From Nitrospinota bacterium (GTDB lineage: Bacteria; Tectomicrobia; Entotheonellia; J063), in assembly GCA_003696125.1 (NCBI GenBank), contig RFHZ01000302.1:1-16209 (forward strand): 16,209 bases of DNA, given 5' to 3'. Positions 8,803 to 15,738 of this stretch are shown here, piece after piece. A program made the position numbers and the translations under genes. The notes under the pieces are model-generated. The model did no database searches. It was not told the origin of the DNA and saw only the letters and a program-made list of their open reading frames with translations. Position 1 is the first letter of the stretch. Each line of letters begins with the position of its first letter.

Positions 8803-8831
8803 TTGCACCGGGGAGCGGCTTTTGCTATACA
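8803..8831 (+). promoter_or_regulatory. Possible promoter upstream of the molybdenum hydroxylase gene
   Basis: TTGCAC (8803-8808) and TATACA (8826-8831) are exactly 17 nt apart, and the -10 is preceded by an extended TGC (8823-8825). The hexamers match the consensus only moderately. A start near 8838 would give a leader of about 145 nt before the ATG at 8983, enough for the folded element described next. No clear terminator separates it from the protease gene, so read-through is also possible. Confidence 0.3.
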
Positions 8832-8887
8832 TGTCTCTACTATGTGAAGCTGTTTATCTGGTAATCAACCCGCTATCTGCCAGGGGG

Positions 8888-8980
8888 ATAATCCGTACTC
8901 CCTGAGAAAGGGTGGAGGGATCCCCGCTATGCGGAGTGCAGGCAGAGGTGTGAAACGTGTCCCAGGACAAGGAGGGTTAT
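8888..8980 (+). promoter_or_regulatory. Structured 5' leader, candidate riboswitch (possibly Moco type)
   Basis: The leader before the Mo-hydroxylase gene can fold so that a closing helix pairs ATAATCC (8888-8894) with GGGTTAT (8974-8980), seven pairs with one G-U. The 3' strand overlaps the end of the ribosome binding site AAGGAGGG (8969-8976). Inside are a hairpin CCCT (8900-8903)/AGGG (8909-8912) with a GAGAA loop, a hairpin CCGC/GCGG (8924-8927/8931-8934), and the short inverted repeat GTCC/GGAC (8959-8968). A multi-helix leader masking the ribosome binding site of a molybdoenzyme gene is what a molybdenum-cofactor riboswitch would look like. I cannot run the covariance model, so the class is a guess; the helices themselves are visible. 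Confidence 0.35.
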
Positions 8981-8982
8981 AG

Positions 8983-11214
8983 ATGGCGTCGCATACCGCT
9001 GTAGGGCAAAGGGTAACCCGCATCGATGCCGCGGATCGTGTGACAGGACGGGCCCGTTATGCCGATGATTTCCGTCTTCCGGGCATGCTGTACGGGAAAC
9101 TCCTCTTGAGTCCCCTTCCCCATGCCAGGATCCGTCGTATCGATACCAGCAGAGCGGAACGCCTGGCCGGTGTCAAGGCGGTAATCACGGCCCAAGATGC
9201 CCCTGAACATCGCTTTGGTGGCTTGATCAAAGACCGGCTGATCTTTGCGCGTGAGAAGGTCCGCTATGCCGGGGAGCCGATCGCAGCCGTGGCGGCGGTG
9301 GATGAAGCCACGGCCGAAGAGGCGATTCACCTCATTGCAGTGGAGTACGAAGAGCTCCCGGTGATCCTGGATCCCCAGAAGGCTGCCGCTCCGGATGCCC
9401 TTCTGGTTCATGAAGAGTGGGAGACCTACCTGGCCGATCCTGATCTCCCGCGGCGAGGGAACATCTGTAACGGGGGAGAGGTGCGGTTCGGCGATGTGGA
9501 ACAGGGGTTCCGGGAAGCGGATCTGATCGTGGAAGAACGCTACGAAACCCAGATGGCGCATCAGGCCTATATCGAACCTCATGCGGCCATGGCTGCTGTG
9601 GATCCCTCGGGAAAGATCACGGTCTGGAGTACCACACAGGGACAGTTTCCGCTGCGCGATGCCCTGGCCGAGATCTTTGCTCTCCCCCACACCCGGATCA
9701 AGGTCATCGGGACCGAAATCGGTGGGGGGTTTGGGGGAAAGATCGCTCCCACCATCGAACCGGTGTGTATCCTGCTCTCGCAAAAGACCGGCCGTCCGGT
9801 CAAGATCACCATGGACCGCGAGGAAGACTTTCTCGATACCACCCCTCGTCGTCCCTGCATCGTAGAGCTCAAAACCGGGGTAAAGAGGGATGGGACGCTG
9901 CTTGCCCGGGAGGCGAGAATCTACTTTGCCACCGGGGCTTATGCCATCGGCCGCTATAACTTTGCCGGCAACGTGTGCCGACGGCTCTCCGGTCCCTATT
10001 ACATTCCCAACGTCCACTTTTCCGGCTATTCGGTCTATACCAACCAGCAGCCCTGTGGAGCCTTCCGGGCACCGGGAAGCCCCCAGGTCACCTTTGCCTG
10101 TGAGTCACACATGGAGAGTATCGCCGCCCACCTGGGGATGGACCCGATCCAGTTGCGCAAGAAGAATGCGTTGCGGAAGGGGCAACAGACCGCCATCGGG
10201 TCACTCGACGATTCGGCAGACCTGGTGGCCTTGATCGATCGAGCTGTGGAGGAGAGCGGCTGGTATAGCAAACCGCTTGCTCCCAACCAGGGTCGAGGAA
10301 TTGCCTGTAGCTTCTGGACTTCCAGTGCCCAGGCCGGGAGCAACACGGTCAAGCTGAACCAGGATGGCACGGTGGCCGTGACCACCGGTTCTATCGACCT
10401 CACCGGGACCCACACCACCCTGGCCCAGATCGTCTCCGAGGAGGTCGGGGTCGATCTCCAACAGGTGAGTGTCACCACGGCAGATACCGATGTGGCTCCT
10501 GTTGCCCCGGTCAGTGCCGGGAGCAACATCACCCGGAGCATGGGTGCGAGCGTCAAGCTCGCTGCAGAAACCCTCCGGCAGAAGCTCTTAGAACTTGCCG
10601 CCGATCACCTGGAAGCGAATGTCCACGATCTGGAGATCCGCAAGGGCGAGGTCTATGTGAAAGGGGTACCGGAGAGGGGAGTCTCCTTTAAGACCCTCTA
10701 TAACCTGGCAGCCACGAGCAGGGGGGGACCCCCGGTGGTCACCGCCTCCACCACCCCGCAGGCCCCTACGGTGAATTTCACCATTCAGGTGGCCACCGTG
10801 GAGGTCGATCCAGAGACCGGTGCGGTCAAGGTGCTCGATCTAGTCGTGGTGCAGGATGTTGGCTTTGCCATCAATCCCCTGTCGGTGCAGGGGCAGATGG
10901 AAGGAGGAGCGACGCAGGGTCTGGGCTATGGGCTGATGGAGCAGATGATCTTTCTGAATGGGAAGCTGAGCAATCCCCACCTGCTCGATTATAAGATCCC
11001 CAGTGCCCTTGATGTTCCCCCAATAAAGACGGTCATGGTGGAAGAACCGGCTTCCAGGAGTCCTTATGGAGCCAAGGGGGTGGGAGAGCCACCCATCGTG
11101 GCCACGGCTGCTGCGCTCGCTAATGCCATCTATCAGGCAACAGGCGTGCGTATCTCCTCACTCCCCCTGACCCCGGAAAAGATTCTCCAGGCCTTACAGG
11201 CCCGGAAGGAGTAG
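8983..11214 (+). CDS. Xanthine dehydrogenase family molybdopterin-binding (large) subunit
   Basis: A 743-residue molybdenum hydroxylase large subunit of the CoxL/XdhA/nicotinate-dehydrogenase superfamily. AAGGAGGG lies 6 nt before the ATG. The N-terminal alpha/beta hammerhead spans about 10-120 (VTGRARYADDF, VRYAGEPIAAVAA). The first Mo-cofactor domain carries GGGFGGK (247-253) and the active-site loop GAFRAPG (359-365). The second carries INPLSVQGQMEGG and the catalytic base Glu702 in GVGEPP. The loop is of the aldehyde/xanthine type, not the Cys-bearing loop of form I CO dehydrogenase. The FAD and 2Fe-2S partner subunits normally encoded beside it are absent from the window, so they must lie elsewhere or be replaced. 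It is followed after 38 nt by the rhodanese, probably on one transcript. The substrate cannot be read from the sequence. Confidence 0.92.
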   Translation: MASHTAVGQRVTRIDAADRVTGRARYADDFRLPGMLYGKLLLSPLPHARIRRIDTSRAERLAGVKAVITAQDAPEHRFGGLIKDRLIFAREKVRYAGEPIAAVAAVDEATAEEAIHLIAVEYEELPVILDPQKAAAPDALLVHEEWETYLADPDLPRRGNICNGGEVRFGDVEQGFREADLIVEERYETQMAHQAYIEPHAAMAAVDPSGKITVWSTTQGQFPLRDALAEIFALPHTRIKVIGTEIGGGFGGKIAPTIEPVCILLSQKTGRPVKITMDREEDFLDTTPRRPCIVELKTGVKRDGTLLAREARIYFATGAYAIGRYNFAGNVCRRLSGPYYIPNVHFSGYSVYTNQQPCGAFRAPGSPQVTFACESHMESIAAHLGMDPIQLRKKNALRKGQQTAIGSLDDSADLVALIDRAVEESGWYSKPLAPNQGRGIACSFWTSSAQAGSNTVKLNQDGTVAVTTGSIDLTGTHTTLAQIVSEEVGVDLQQVSVTTADTDVAPVAPVSAGSNITRSMGASVKLAAETLRQKLLELAADHLEANVHDLEIRKGEVYVKGVPERGVSFKTLYNLAATSRGGPPVVTASTTPQAPTVNFTIQVATVEVDPETGAVKVLDLVVVQDVGFAINPLSVQGQMEGGATQGLGYGLMEQMIFLNGKLSNPHLLDYKIPSALDVPPIKTVMVEEPASRSPYGAKGVGEPPIVATAAALANAIYQATGVRISSLPLTPEKILQALQARKE

Positions 11215-11252
11215 TGAGAAGAGTTATTTAAATAAGAGAAAAGGAGGGAGGT

Positions 11253-12086
11253 ATGGTAGACAAAGGGTATGCCAACCCACAGCTCCTCTGGTCTCCTGAG
11301 GAGCTGTATGCCCGTCTCCAGGATCCCAGGCTGGTCCTGATCGATGTCCGGACCACGCACACCTTTGTGAAGGGATGGATCCCTGGAGCGGTGCATTTTG
11401 ACCTGTACGGGATCAGCCTCAACAACACCAATCCGGAGCCGATGGCGAGCTTTATGTGGATGATGGAGTACCTGTTCGGGTTGCGTGGGGTCGATCATGA
11501 CAAGACGGTCGTCTTCTACGAAGGGATCGCCGGGATGCGGGCGGCCCGTGGTTTCTGGTTCCTCGAGTATATGGGACACGAGGATGTGCATATCCTCGAT
11601 GGAGGTTTCAAGGCCTGGGTGGCCGCCGGGTACCCGGTCTCGACCGAACCGACCATCCCGCAGCAGACGCATTTCCAGGCCAGGTATCGGCCGGAGTTGC
11701 ATCGCAACGCCGATGCCATCCGGGATATGCTCTCTGCTCCGGATGTGGTGATTCTGGATACGCGGACAGACGACGAGTACTACGGCCGGAATGTCCGTGC
11801 TGCCCGTGGAGGTACCATCCCGGGAGCGGTACATCTGGAGTGGGTGAACAACCTCAACCCGGATGGAACCTTCAAGTCTGGTGACGAACTGCGGGCCATG
11901 TACGAGGCGTGCGGTATCACACGTGATAAAGCTGTGGTCCCCTTCTGACAAGGAGGGTACCGCTCCTCCCATGCCTACTTTACGTTGCGGCTCCTCGGGT
12001 ATCCCCGGGTCCACAACTACATCGGTTCATGGAAGGAGTGGGGGGATAGGCTGGATCTGCCTATCGAACAACCCAAAGAAGCGTAA
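11253..12086 (+). CDS. Two-domain rhodanese (sulfurtransferase), probable selenoprotein with Sec232
   Basis: The frame runs from ATG 11253 (AGGAGG 5 nt upstream) through an in-frame TGA at 11946-11948 to TAA at 12084-12086, 277 residues. The N-terminal rhodanese domain (about 10-130: [30 protein letters not shown]) has Glu where a catalytic Cys would sit ([10 protein letters not shown]), as in the inactive half of thiosulfate sulfurtransferases. The C-terminal domain (about 145-277) has [12 protein letters not shown] and [10 protein letters not shown]. It then reads VVPF-[TGA][10 protein letters not shown] and continues with [16 protein letters not shown], the normal end of the fold. The TGA replaces exactly the catalytic Cys of the CQGGYR loop. 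Rhodaneses carry sulfane sulfur on this residue; Sec would form a selenosulfide or perselenide. If UGA were a plain stop, the product would lack its only active site. It ends 5 nt before a terminator and follows the Mo-hydroxylase gene, suggesting S or Se supply to it (inference). Confidence 0.8.
11946..11948 (+). other. In-frame UGA, probable selenocysteine codon at the rhodanese active site
   Basis: The codon lies between VVPF and QGGYRS, where the family has cysteine (TGC or TGT, one base from TGA). Forty-five sense codons in the same frame complete the domain, without any shift. UGA ends pilB, kdsA and pyrG in this window, so it is a stop elsewhere in this genome. A nonsense mutation or base-call error at precisely this codon is possible but would be a coincidence. 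Confidence 0.72.
11951..11967 (+). promoter_or_regulatory. Candidate SECIS-like hairpin just after the UGA
   Basis: AGGAG (11951-11955) pairs with CTCCT (11963-11967) around a 7-nt loop GGTACCG that begins with GGU, the kind of loop SelB favours. A competing register pairs GGAGG (11952-11956) with CCTCC (11965-11969). The loop starts only 8 nt after the UGA, nearer than in the E. coli fdhF element, so the match is imperfect. A larger fold using CCGC (11960-11963) and GCGG (11987-11990) leaves a long loop. Treat as a candidate only. Confidence 0.3.
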
Positions 12087-12091
12087 GATGC

Positions 12092-12119
12092 GGCAGGGAC
12101 GTCCTTTGACGTTCCTGCC
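12092..12119 (+). terminator. Strong hairpin terminator after the rhodanese
   Basis: GGCAGGGACGTC (12092-12103) pairs with GACGTTCCTGCC (12108-12119) over 12 bp, with one G-U pair and a CTTT loop. A pyrimidine-rich tail with TTT and TTTT tracts follows. It begins 5 nt after the TAA at 12086 and 143 nt after the internal TGA, which supports TAA as the true gene end and closes the Mo-hydroxylase/rhodanese unit. Confidence 0.8.
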
Positions 12120-12235
12120 TTCCTCCTTTGTTTTCCTTCCCCTTCTCTTTGCCCCCCTCCAGAATCGGGCTTAAGTCTTACCCCTTTTTTACCGAATAGA
12201 GAAAGGAGAAGACCTCCTCTCGTCCACTGAACAAG

Positions 12236-12266
12236 TTGAAGCAGGTTAGGTTTTCACCTTCTTCAA
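12236..12266 (+). repeat. Imperfect hairpin in the pilB leader
   Basis: TTGAAG (12236-12241) and AGGT (12243-12246) pair with ACCT (12256-12259) and CTTCAA (12261-12266). One C/T mismatch interrupts the stem, and the loop is 9 nt. It ends 22 nt before the ATG of the PilB-like gene, just upstream of its ribosome binding site AAAGGA. No T-tract follows, so a leader structure or protein site fits better than a terminator. The rest of the 202-nt gap is pyrimidine-rich, and I see no confident promoter. Confidence 0.35.
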
Positions 12267-12288
12267 TCACGCAGCAAAGGAATCTCTG

Positions 12289-14014
12289 ATGGCCCAGACA
12301 CCCAGTCCACAGCAGGTCAATCGTGAAAAGTACCGGCACATGCGTCTCGGTGACCTCCTGGTCGAAACCGGTCTTCTGACTCCTGAGGAGTTAAAGGCAG
12401 CGCTGGAGGAGCAGCGGAAACGGCGGGGAAAGAAATTGGGGGAGATCCTGATCAGCATGGGATTGGCCTCAGAAGAGGCCATCTTTTCTACCCTGGCCCT
12501 CAAGTTCCGCATGCCCTTTGTCAATCTGGAGAAATACCCGATCAACCCGGCAGCGGTAGAAGAAATCCCCCGCTCCCTGATCCAGCGGTATCACTTTCTC
12601 CCCATCAACACGGATGAGAGGACCTTAACCGTTGCCATCTCCAATCCCACCAACACCGAGATCTACGACCTGCTCCGTTTTCAGGTCCAGAAGACGATCA
12701 AAGAGGTCCTGGTCACCCCGTCTCAGTTGGCCAGGGGGATCGAACAGGTCCTGGGCGAGGGAGACAGTGAGCTGGGAATACTCACCGAAGATCTGGGGGG
12801 TGAGCTGGAGGAGAAGGAAGAGGAGCAGATCAACGAGGACCTCCTCAAACGAGAAGCGGATGAAGCCCCTATCGTCCGGCTCGTCAATCGCATTATTCTA
12901 CAGGGGGATTCAGAAGGGGGCGTCAGACATCCATCTCTTGCCGCAGGCCCATGGACTGGTGCTGGCCTTTCGGGTGGATGGGGATCTGCGGGAGGCCAAT
13001 GTACTGGATCGACGGCTCCAGCGTCGCATCATCTCGCGCATAAAGCTCCTCGCCGGGATGGATATCGCCGAGCATCGCTTGCCCCAGGATGGCCGCATCT
13101 GGCTTCGTCGGGCCGAGAAAGAAGTAGAGATCCGTATTTCGGTCATCCCCAATATCTTTGGGGAATCGGTGGTCATGCGGATCCTGGATAAAGACGTGGC
13201 CATCGATTTGCGCTCCCTCGGCTTTCGACCGGCCGATTACCGCCGGCTGCTGTTGCTGACCCAGCGCTCCTACGGCCTGATCCTGGTCACCGGTCCCACC
13301 GGATCGGGAAAATCGACCACCCTCTTTGCCCTGCTCAAGGAGATGATCCATCGCCCCCTGCACATCATCACCATCGAGGACCCGGTGGAATCAAAGATCC
13401 CCGGAGTCAACCAGATCCAGGTCAATGCCAAGATCGGCCTGACCTTTGCCCGGGTCCTGCGCAACATCTTACGGCATGACCCGGATGTGATCATGGTCGG
13501 TGAGATGCGGGATCTGGAGACCGCCTCTATCGGAATCGAAGCCGCCCTGACCGGCCATCTGATGCTCTCCACCCTTCACACCAACAGCGCAACCGATACG
13601 GTTACCCGTCTGACCGATATCGGGATCCCCTCCTATCTGCTGGCCCCTGCGCTGCTGGGAATCGTCAGTCAAAACCTGGTGAAACGCCTCTGCCCGGCAT
13701 GTCGCAGAGAGATCTCCCGCGATGCCGAGATCTACTCCCTCCTGCAAGAGGCCGGGCTATCGACGGAGGGACCGTTATATGAAGCGGTCGGCTGTCAGCA
13801 GTGTCAGGAGACCGGATACCTCGGCCGGGTGATGCTCTACGAGTTCCTGGAGGTCAACGACCAGCTCCGCACCGCCATCTACAAGGGCCTGGGCGGCTCC
13901 GCCTTGCGTGAGGTGGCGGTTGCCCAAGGGATGATTCCCAAGATGCAGCATGCCTTAGAGCTGGCCACCCAGGGAATCATCAGCCATGAAGACCTCATCC
14001 GGGTCCTCATCTGA
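12289..14014 (+). CDS. pilB: PilB/GspE-type secretion or pilus assembly ATPase, apparent frameshift
   Basis: Two adjacent frames together give one intact family member of about 574 residues. The first (from ATG 12289) encodes an MshEN-type N-domain at about 19-72 (RLGDLLVETGLLTPEEL, then KKLGEILISMGL), of the kind that can bind cyclic di-GMP. The GspE N2 domain follows to APIVRLVNRIILQ. The frame shifts at five Gs (12903-12907); removing one G restores GIQKGASDIH. The second part holds Walker A GPTGSGKST (335-343), an Asp box ending in EDP, Walker B DPDVIMVGEMRD and a His box HLMLSTLHTN. It also has a zinc-type CPAC/CQQC pair (468-471 and 502-505), and ends with TGA at 14012-14014. The family powers type IV pilus extension or type II secretion at the inner membrane. 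Every motif is intact, so a sequencing error or recent indel is likelier than old decay. Neighbouring pilC or gsp genes are absent. Confidence 0.85.
12903..12907 (+). other. Frameshift site in pilB (run of five G)
   Basis: The upstream frame reads CAG GGG GAT; the downstream frame needs ATT (12908-12910) as the next codon. One G too many in the run accounts for the change exactly. Homopolymer miscount, a true indel or phase variation are the alternatives; I see no known +1 frameshift signal. Confidence 0.8.
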
Positions 14015-14055
14015 GCGACTGGTATGACCAGAGGCCAGAGGTTTTCGTGTCAGGG

Positions 14056-14868
14056 TTACCCTTCTACCGAAGTCACCAGGGTGCGGCGAAACATCATCCC
14101 GAGCACCAGATCGACGAGGGAGGGGCAGAAGACATTGAGCCAGATGAGGAGTTTGCCGGAGAAGGTGAGGTTTACCTCTCGTTTGCGTTTGAGGCAGGCA
14201 CGCAGGATATGGCGTGCCACCGCTTCAGGAGACATGCCCCGCTGGCGAGGGAAAGGCTTTATCCCCTTGCTGGCACGGGCATTTTCAAAGAAAGGGGTAT
14301 CGGTACGGCCAGGAGCGACCAGGGTTACCCAGATCCCCTTCTTGCGCACCTCGACCCGCAGCGCTTCGGTCAGGGCGTTCAAGGCAAACTTGGTTGCGCA
14401 GTACGCCCCCATGAAGGGAATAGCCCGCCTGCCCACCACAGAGGAGATGTTCACGATGTGTCCGCGTCCCTGGCGCTCCATATGCGGCAGTACCGCCTGG
14501 ATGGCATTCAGGGCCCCGTAGAGGTTAATGGCCATCAACTGCTCGAAATCTTTAGGGTGAATATCCTGCACCGCCGCGTAGTAGCCCTGGCCGGCGTTGT
14601 TGATGAGGATATCGATCCGCTGCCAGCGTTTGAGGATCTCTTCCACCGCCATCTGTACCGCTTCCCGATCGGCCACATCGGTCGGCAGGGGGAGTGCCTC
14701 CCCTCCCTCCTGCCTGATCTCGTCGGCCAGGCGGCGTAGTCGCTCCTGGGAGCGCGCCATCAGGGCGACACGGGCGCCTTCCTGGGCCAGGAGCTTCGCC
14801 GTGGCCCAGCCGATGCCGCTCGATGCTCCGGTAATCATCACCACCGTTCCCTGCAGCCCTTGCCCCAT
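14056..14868 (-). CDS. Short-chain dehydrogenase/reductase (SDR), classical type
   Basis: I choose ATG 14868 (270 residues) because AGAGGAGAG lies about 10 nt upstream. A GTG at 14895 overlapping the kdsA stop (GTGA) is the longer alternative, with no visible ribosome binding site. The cofactor loop TGASSGIG is at 13-20 and NNAG near 90-93. The catalytic Ser143, Tyr156 and Lys160 sit in ISSVVG and the YCATK motif. Ala-Arg-Ser after the second strand suggests NADP(H). The C-terminal region has a hydrophobic stretch (LLIWLNVFCP to VLGMMF) that may attach the enzyme to the membrane or form its substrate pocket, as in DltE-like or DHRS7-like SDRs. It is the third gene after pyrG and kdsA, 23 nt behind kdsA, where other Gram-negatives often have Kdo-pathway or lipopolysaccharide transport genes. 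The substrate is unknown. Confidence 0.88.
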   Translation of the reverse strand: MGQGLQGTVVMITGASSGIGWATAKLLAQEGARVALMARSQERLRRLADEIRQEGGEALPLPTDVADREAVQMAVEEILKRWQRIDILINNAGQGYYAAVQDIHPKDFEQLMAINLYGALNAIQAVLPHMERQGRGHIVNISSVVGRRAIPFMGAYCATKFALNALTEALRVEVRKKGIWVTLVAPGRTDTPFFENARASKGIKPFPRQRGMSPEAVARHILRACLKRKREVNLTFSGKLLIWLNVFCPSLVDLVLGMMFRRTLVTSVEG

Positions 14869-14891
14869 CTTCTTTCTCTCTCCTCTATGCC

Positions 14892-15737
14892 TCACTGCGC
14901 TGATAGGATTTCTTTTCTCCGTACAATACGATCAATGGCGATCAGTTGCGGCAACAATGCGGGCAGATCCTCGAGCCGGAGCATGTTGGGACCATCACAC
15001 GGTGCGGTTTCCGGGGAGGGATGCACCTCCATGAAGATCGCATCGCATCCGGTGGCCACCCCGGCCCGGGCCAGGTGAGGGATAAAGGCCCGATCCCCTC
15101 CTGAAGAGGTACCGGCCCCCCCAGGACGCTGAAGGCTGTGGGTGGCATCAAAGACGACCGGATAGCCCAGATCCCGCAGGATGATCAGGGAGCGCATGTC
15201 TGCCACCAGGTTGTTATAGCCGAAGGTCACTCCCCGCTCGGTAAGCAGCAGTTGCCTGTTCCCGGTCGAAATCGCCTTCTCCACAACATTCTGCATGTCC
15301 CAGGGAGCGAGGAACTGGCCCTTCTTGATGTTCAGCACCCGACCCGTGGCTGCTGCCGCCACCACCAGATCGGTTTGACGGCAGAGAAAGGCAGGAATCT
15401 GGAGCACATCGAGTACCCCGGCAGCGATCTTTGCTTCTTCTACGCTATGCACATCGGAGAGTACCGGCAGCTCCAGGTCCCTTTTGACCCGCTCCAGGAT
15501 GCGGAGACCAGTCTCTAACCCAGGCCCGCGATAGGCGGTGAGGGCAGAGCGATTGGCCTTATCGTAAGAGGATTTGAAGATCAGCCCGATCCCTGCCGTC
15601 TCCGCCATACGCTTGAGCCGTTCCGCCACCCGCAGGGTAAAGGCTTCGCCCTCAATCACGCAGGGACCGGCGATCAGGACCAGGGGATGCTCTTCCCCGA
15701 TCCTGATGTCCCCCACCCGCACCGTCACCCTCTCCAC
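14892..15737 (-). CDS. kdsA: 3-deoxy-8-phosphooctulonate (Kdo-8-P) synthase, metal-dependent class
   Basis: This enzyme condenses phosphoenolpyruvate with arabinose-5-phosphate to make Kdo-8-phosphate for lipopolysaccharide. The GTG at 15737 is the likely start: AAAGGAG lies 6 nt upstream, inside the end of pyrG, and the 281-residue product has the family length. A longer frame to 15866 only overlaps pyrG. Visible motifs are LIAGPCVIEGE, KSSYDKANRSA, FGYNNLVADMR, FDATHSLQRPGG and EVHPSPETAPCDGPNML. Cys26, His200, Glu237 and Asp248 match the four metal ligands of the Aquifex-type enzyme; the E. coli type has Asn instead of that Cys. FDATHS separates it from DAHP synthase. The one-base gap to pyrG suggests translational coupling. 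Confidence 0.93.
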   Translation of the reverse strand: MERVTVRVGDIRIGEEHPLVLIAGPCVIEGEAFTLRVAERLKRMAETAGIGLIFKSSYDKANRSALTAYRGPGLETGLRILERVKRDLELPVLSDVHSVEEAKIAAGVLDVLQIPAFLCRQTDLVVAAAATGRVLNIKKGQFLAPWDMQNVVEKAISTGNRQLLLTERGVTFGYNNLVADMRSLIILRDLGYPVVFDATHSLQRPGGAGTSSGGDRAFIPHLARAGVATGCDAIFMEVHPSPETAPCDGPNMLRLEDLPALLPQLIAIDRIVRRKEILSAQ

Positions 15738-15738
15738 C

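Noticed and set aside
11224-11235. AT-rich palindrome TTATTTAAATAA between the Mo subunit and the rhodanese
   Set aside because: Perfect over 12 bp but self-complementary low-complexity AT sequence without a loop or T-tract; it may be chance, and the two genes still look like one operon.
11253-11948. Rhodanese as a complete 231-residue protein ending at the TGA
   Set aside because: It would stop one codon before the active-site loop is complete, while the same frame continues through the rest of the domain to a TAA with a terminator 5 nt later.
11946-12086. Global reassignment of UGA to an amino acid (genetic code 4 or 25)
   Set aside because: UGA is the natural stop of pilB (14012-14014), kdsA and pyrG, and tryptophan is encoded by TGG throughout.
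12632-12907. Second pilB frame as an independent gene starting at ATG 12632
   Set aside because: Its first 90 or so residues are a shadow of the upstream frame; family similarity starts only after the G run.
14019-14031. Small hairpin CTGGT-ATG-ACCAG between convergent pilB and the SDR gene
   Set aside because: Only five pairs with a 3-nt loop, and the TTTT comes too late; not convincing as a terminator.
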